Below the pieces are notes generated by a model that saw only the letters and a program-made list of their open reading frames with translations, had not been told where the DNA came from and searched no databases. The position numbers and the translations under genes were made by a program. From contig DATBGS010000084.1 of NCBI GenBank assembly GCA_036557885.1, positions 17,855 to 81,854 of the forward strand: DNA of 64,000 bases, in the 5' to 3' direction. The number at the start of each line of letters is the position of its first letter. The first letter of the stretch is position 1. This document shows, one piece after another, positions 62,789-64,000 of the stretch. Source of the stretch: DATBGS01 sp036557885 (GTDB lineage: Bacteria > Chloroflexota > Ktedonobacteria > Ktedonobacterales > DATBGS01).

Positions 62789-63982
62789 ATGAATAAAGCA
62801 ACCCTGCGTGACGTGGATGTGCGTGGGAAGCGCGTCCTCGTGCGCGTAGATTTTAATGTGCCGCTGAAAGAGGGGCAGGTCGCGGATGATACGCGCATCC
62901 GCGCCGCCCTGCCCACCATCCACTACCTGCTGGACAACGGCGCGGCGGTGATCCTCATGTCTCATCTGGGCCGACCAGATGGGCAGCGCGTCGAAAAGTT
63001 CAGCCTCAAGCCGGTGGCCGAGCAGCTTTCCCATCTGCTCAAGCGCCCGGTAAAGATGGCGCCTGATTGCATTGGCCCGGAGGCCACGCAGATGGCCCAG
63101 GCGCTTCAGCCGGGCGAGGTGCTGCTGCTGGAGAACCTGCGCTTCCACAAGGAAGAGGAAAAGAACGACCCCGGTTTTGCCCGCCAGCTTGCAGCGCTGG
63201 GGCAGGTCTACATCAACGACGCCTTTGGCACCGCGCACCGCGCGCACGCCTCCACCGAGGGCATCGCGCATATCCTGCCAGGCTATGCTGGCTTCCTGAT
63301 GGAGAAGGAACTGGACTACCTGGGCAGCGCCCTGGAGCAGCCCAAACGCCCGCTGGTGGCAATTGTGGGCGGCGCCAAAATCTCGGACAAAATCGGCGTG
63401 CTGGATCGCCTGCTGCAACTGGCCGACGCGGTGCTGATTGGGGGCGCAATGGCAAACACCTTCCTCAAGGCCAAAGGCGACGAGGTTGGCGATTCGCTGG
63501 TGGAAGACGACAAGCTAGACGAGGCGCGACGCCTCATGTCTGACGCCGGGCGACTGGGCAAGCAGTTGCTGCTGCCGGTGGATGTGGTGCTGGCCGACAA
63601 ATTCGCCGCCGATGCCAACAGCCAGATAGTTGCTGCCAATGAGGTGCCCACTGGCTGGCGCATCCTGGATATTGGCCCCAAAACGGTTGAGGAGTTTCGC
63701 CAGGCGCTCAGGGGCGCCAAAACCGTCGTCTTTAACGGCACCCTGGGCGTGGCGGAGTTCCCCGCCTTTGCCAAAGGGACCAACGCCATCATCGAGACAC
63801 TGGCCGAGATCACCAAACACGGCGCCACCACCGTGATTGGCGGCGGCGATTCTGCGGCAGCGGTGGAGGCTGCTGGAGCCGCCGACAAGATGTCGCACGT
63901 CTCAACGGGTGGCGGCGCCTCGCTGGAGTTTCTGGAAGGGCGCACGCTCCCAGGCGTGGCAGCCTTGCAAGAGAAAAAATAG
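62789..63982 (+). CDS. pgk: Phosphoglycerate kinase
   Basis: The 397-residue enzyme transfers phosphate from 1,3-bisphosphoglycerate to ADP. Motifs are [12 protein letters not shown] (19-30) with substrate-binding Asp and Asn, [56 protein letters not shown] and the C-terminal [15 protein letters not shown] and [24 protein letters not shown] lies 10 nt before the ATG. It is complete; the last 18 bp of the window follow it. Confidence 0.97.
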   Translation: MNKATLRDVDVRGKRVLVRVDFNVPLKEGQVADDTRIRAALPTIHYLLDNGAAVILMSHLGRPDGQRVEKFSLKPVAEQLSHLLKRPVKMAPDCIGPEATQMAQALQPGEVLLLENLRFHKEEEKNDPGFARQLAALGQVYINDAFGTAHRAHASTEGIAHILPGYAGFLMEKELDYLGSALEQPKRPLVAIVGGAKISDKIGVLDRLLQLADAVLIGGAMANTFLKAKGDEVGDSLVEDDKLDEARRLMSDAGRLGKQLLLPVDVVLADKFAADANSQIVAANEVPTGWRILDIGPKTVEEFRQALRGAKTVVFNGTLGVAEFPAFAKGTNAIIETLAEITKHGATTVIGGGDSAAAVEAAGAADKMSHVSTGGGASLEFLEGRTLPGVAALQEKK

Positions 63983-64000
63983 CTTGTATCGTGGAGAGCG

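Overview
The window looks like a chromosomal segment of a GC-rich, non-pathogenic soil-type bacterium. It is most likely a Chloroflexota member of the Ktedonobacteria type. This is inferred from the mix of genes: zinc-ribbon/proline-rich/single-TM proteins, zinc-finger anti-sigma factors, OpcA with a complete pentose-phosphate operon, several TnpB elements and many Pro/Ser-rich secreted or lipid-anchored proteins. No rRNA, tRNA or CRISPR array was recognised. Most genes are intact housekeeping genes, and three TnpB-type mobile elements interrupt them.

Layout. 1-116 is the start of a LOG-family gene running off the left edge. About 216-1770 is an IS1341-like element with a ribbon-helix-helix gene overlapping a frameshifted tnpB; its right end runs into a VOC gene. 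2268-8010 holds an MFS transporter, a lipoprotein, a tpiA-xdhC pair, a secreted phosphoesterase and a self-regulated MarR gene. 8085-10655 is an ECF sigma factor with a beta-propeller anti-sigma factor. 10936-17570 is a sulfur/SAM-recycling block: SAM-I riboswitch, mtnA, an HD phosphohydrolase, a PfkB kinase, a GNAT protein, ahcY and metK. 17829-26520 carries envelope functions (two paralogous zinc-ribbon membrane proteins, an HxHH membrane protein, signal peptidase I, a sugar nucleotidyltransferase, a WecA/TagO-like transferase) and a pseudo-receiver/PATAN protein. 26601-32544 has an orphan gene, an ArsR-type regulator with an MFS exporter, comF and an ABC exporter.

32563-34390 is an IS605-like element with a decayed tnpA and an open tnpB. 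34599-35486 is an alpha/beta hydrolase. 35574-43759 is a minus-strand pentose-phosphate operon read tkt, small Cys-rich gene, rpiB, tal, gnd, zwf, opcA. 43971-46766 holds two lipoproteins and a secreted matrixin-like protease. 47290-48522 is a glutaredoxin-thioredoxin reductase fusion, followed by a hairpin-rich non-coding stretch (48569-48938). 49132-52287 is a second ECF sigma/anti-sigma pair with a PEGA-like membrane protein. Then come ppk, a DUF5671-like membrane protein and an MFS transporter. 58165-60150 is a third TnpB element with a divergent HTH gene. The window ends with a membrane protein and gap-pgk.

The points most worth following are: (1) small DNA-binding genes (RHH, HTH) paired with two of the three tnpB genes, one of them with a symmetric divergent promoter; (2) the 20-bp hairpin insertion that frameshifts tnpB; (3) a riboswitch-controlled SAM-recycling operon with a PfkB kinase and an HD hydrolase of unassigned role; (4) the hairpin-rich non-coding stretch after the reductase; (5) a set of probably leaderless promoters.
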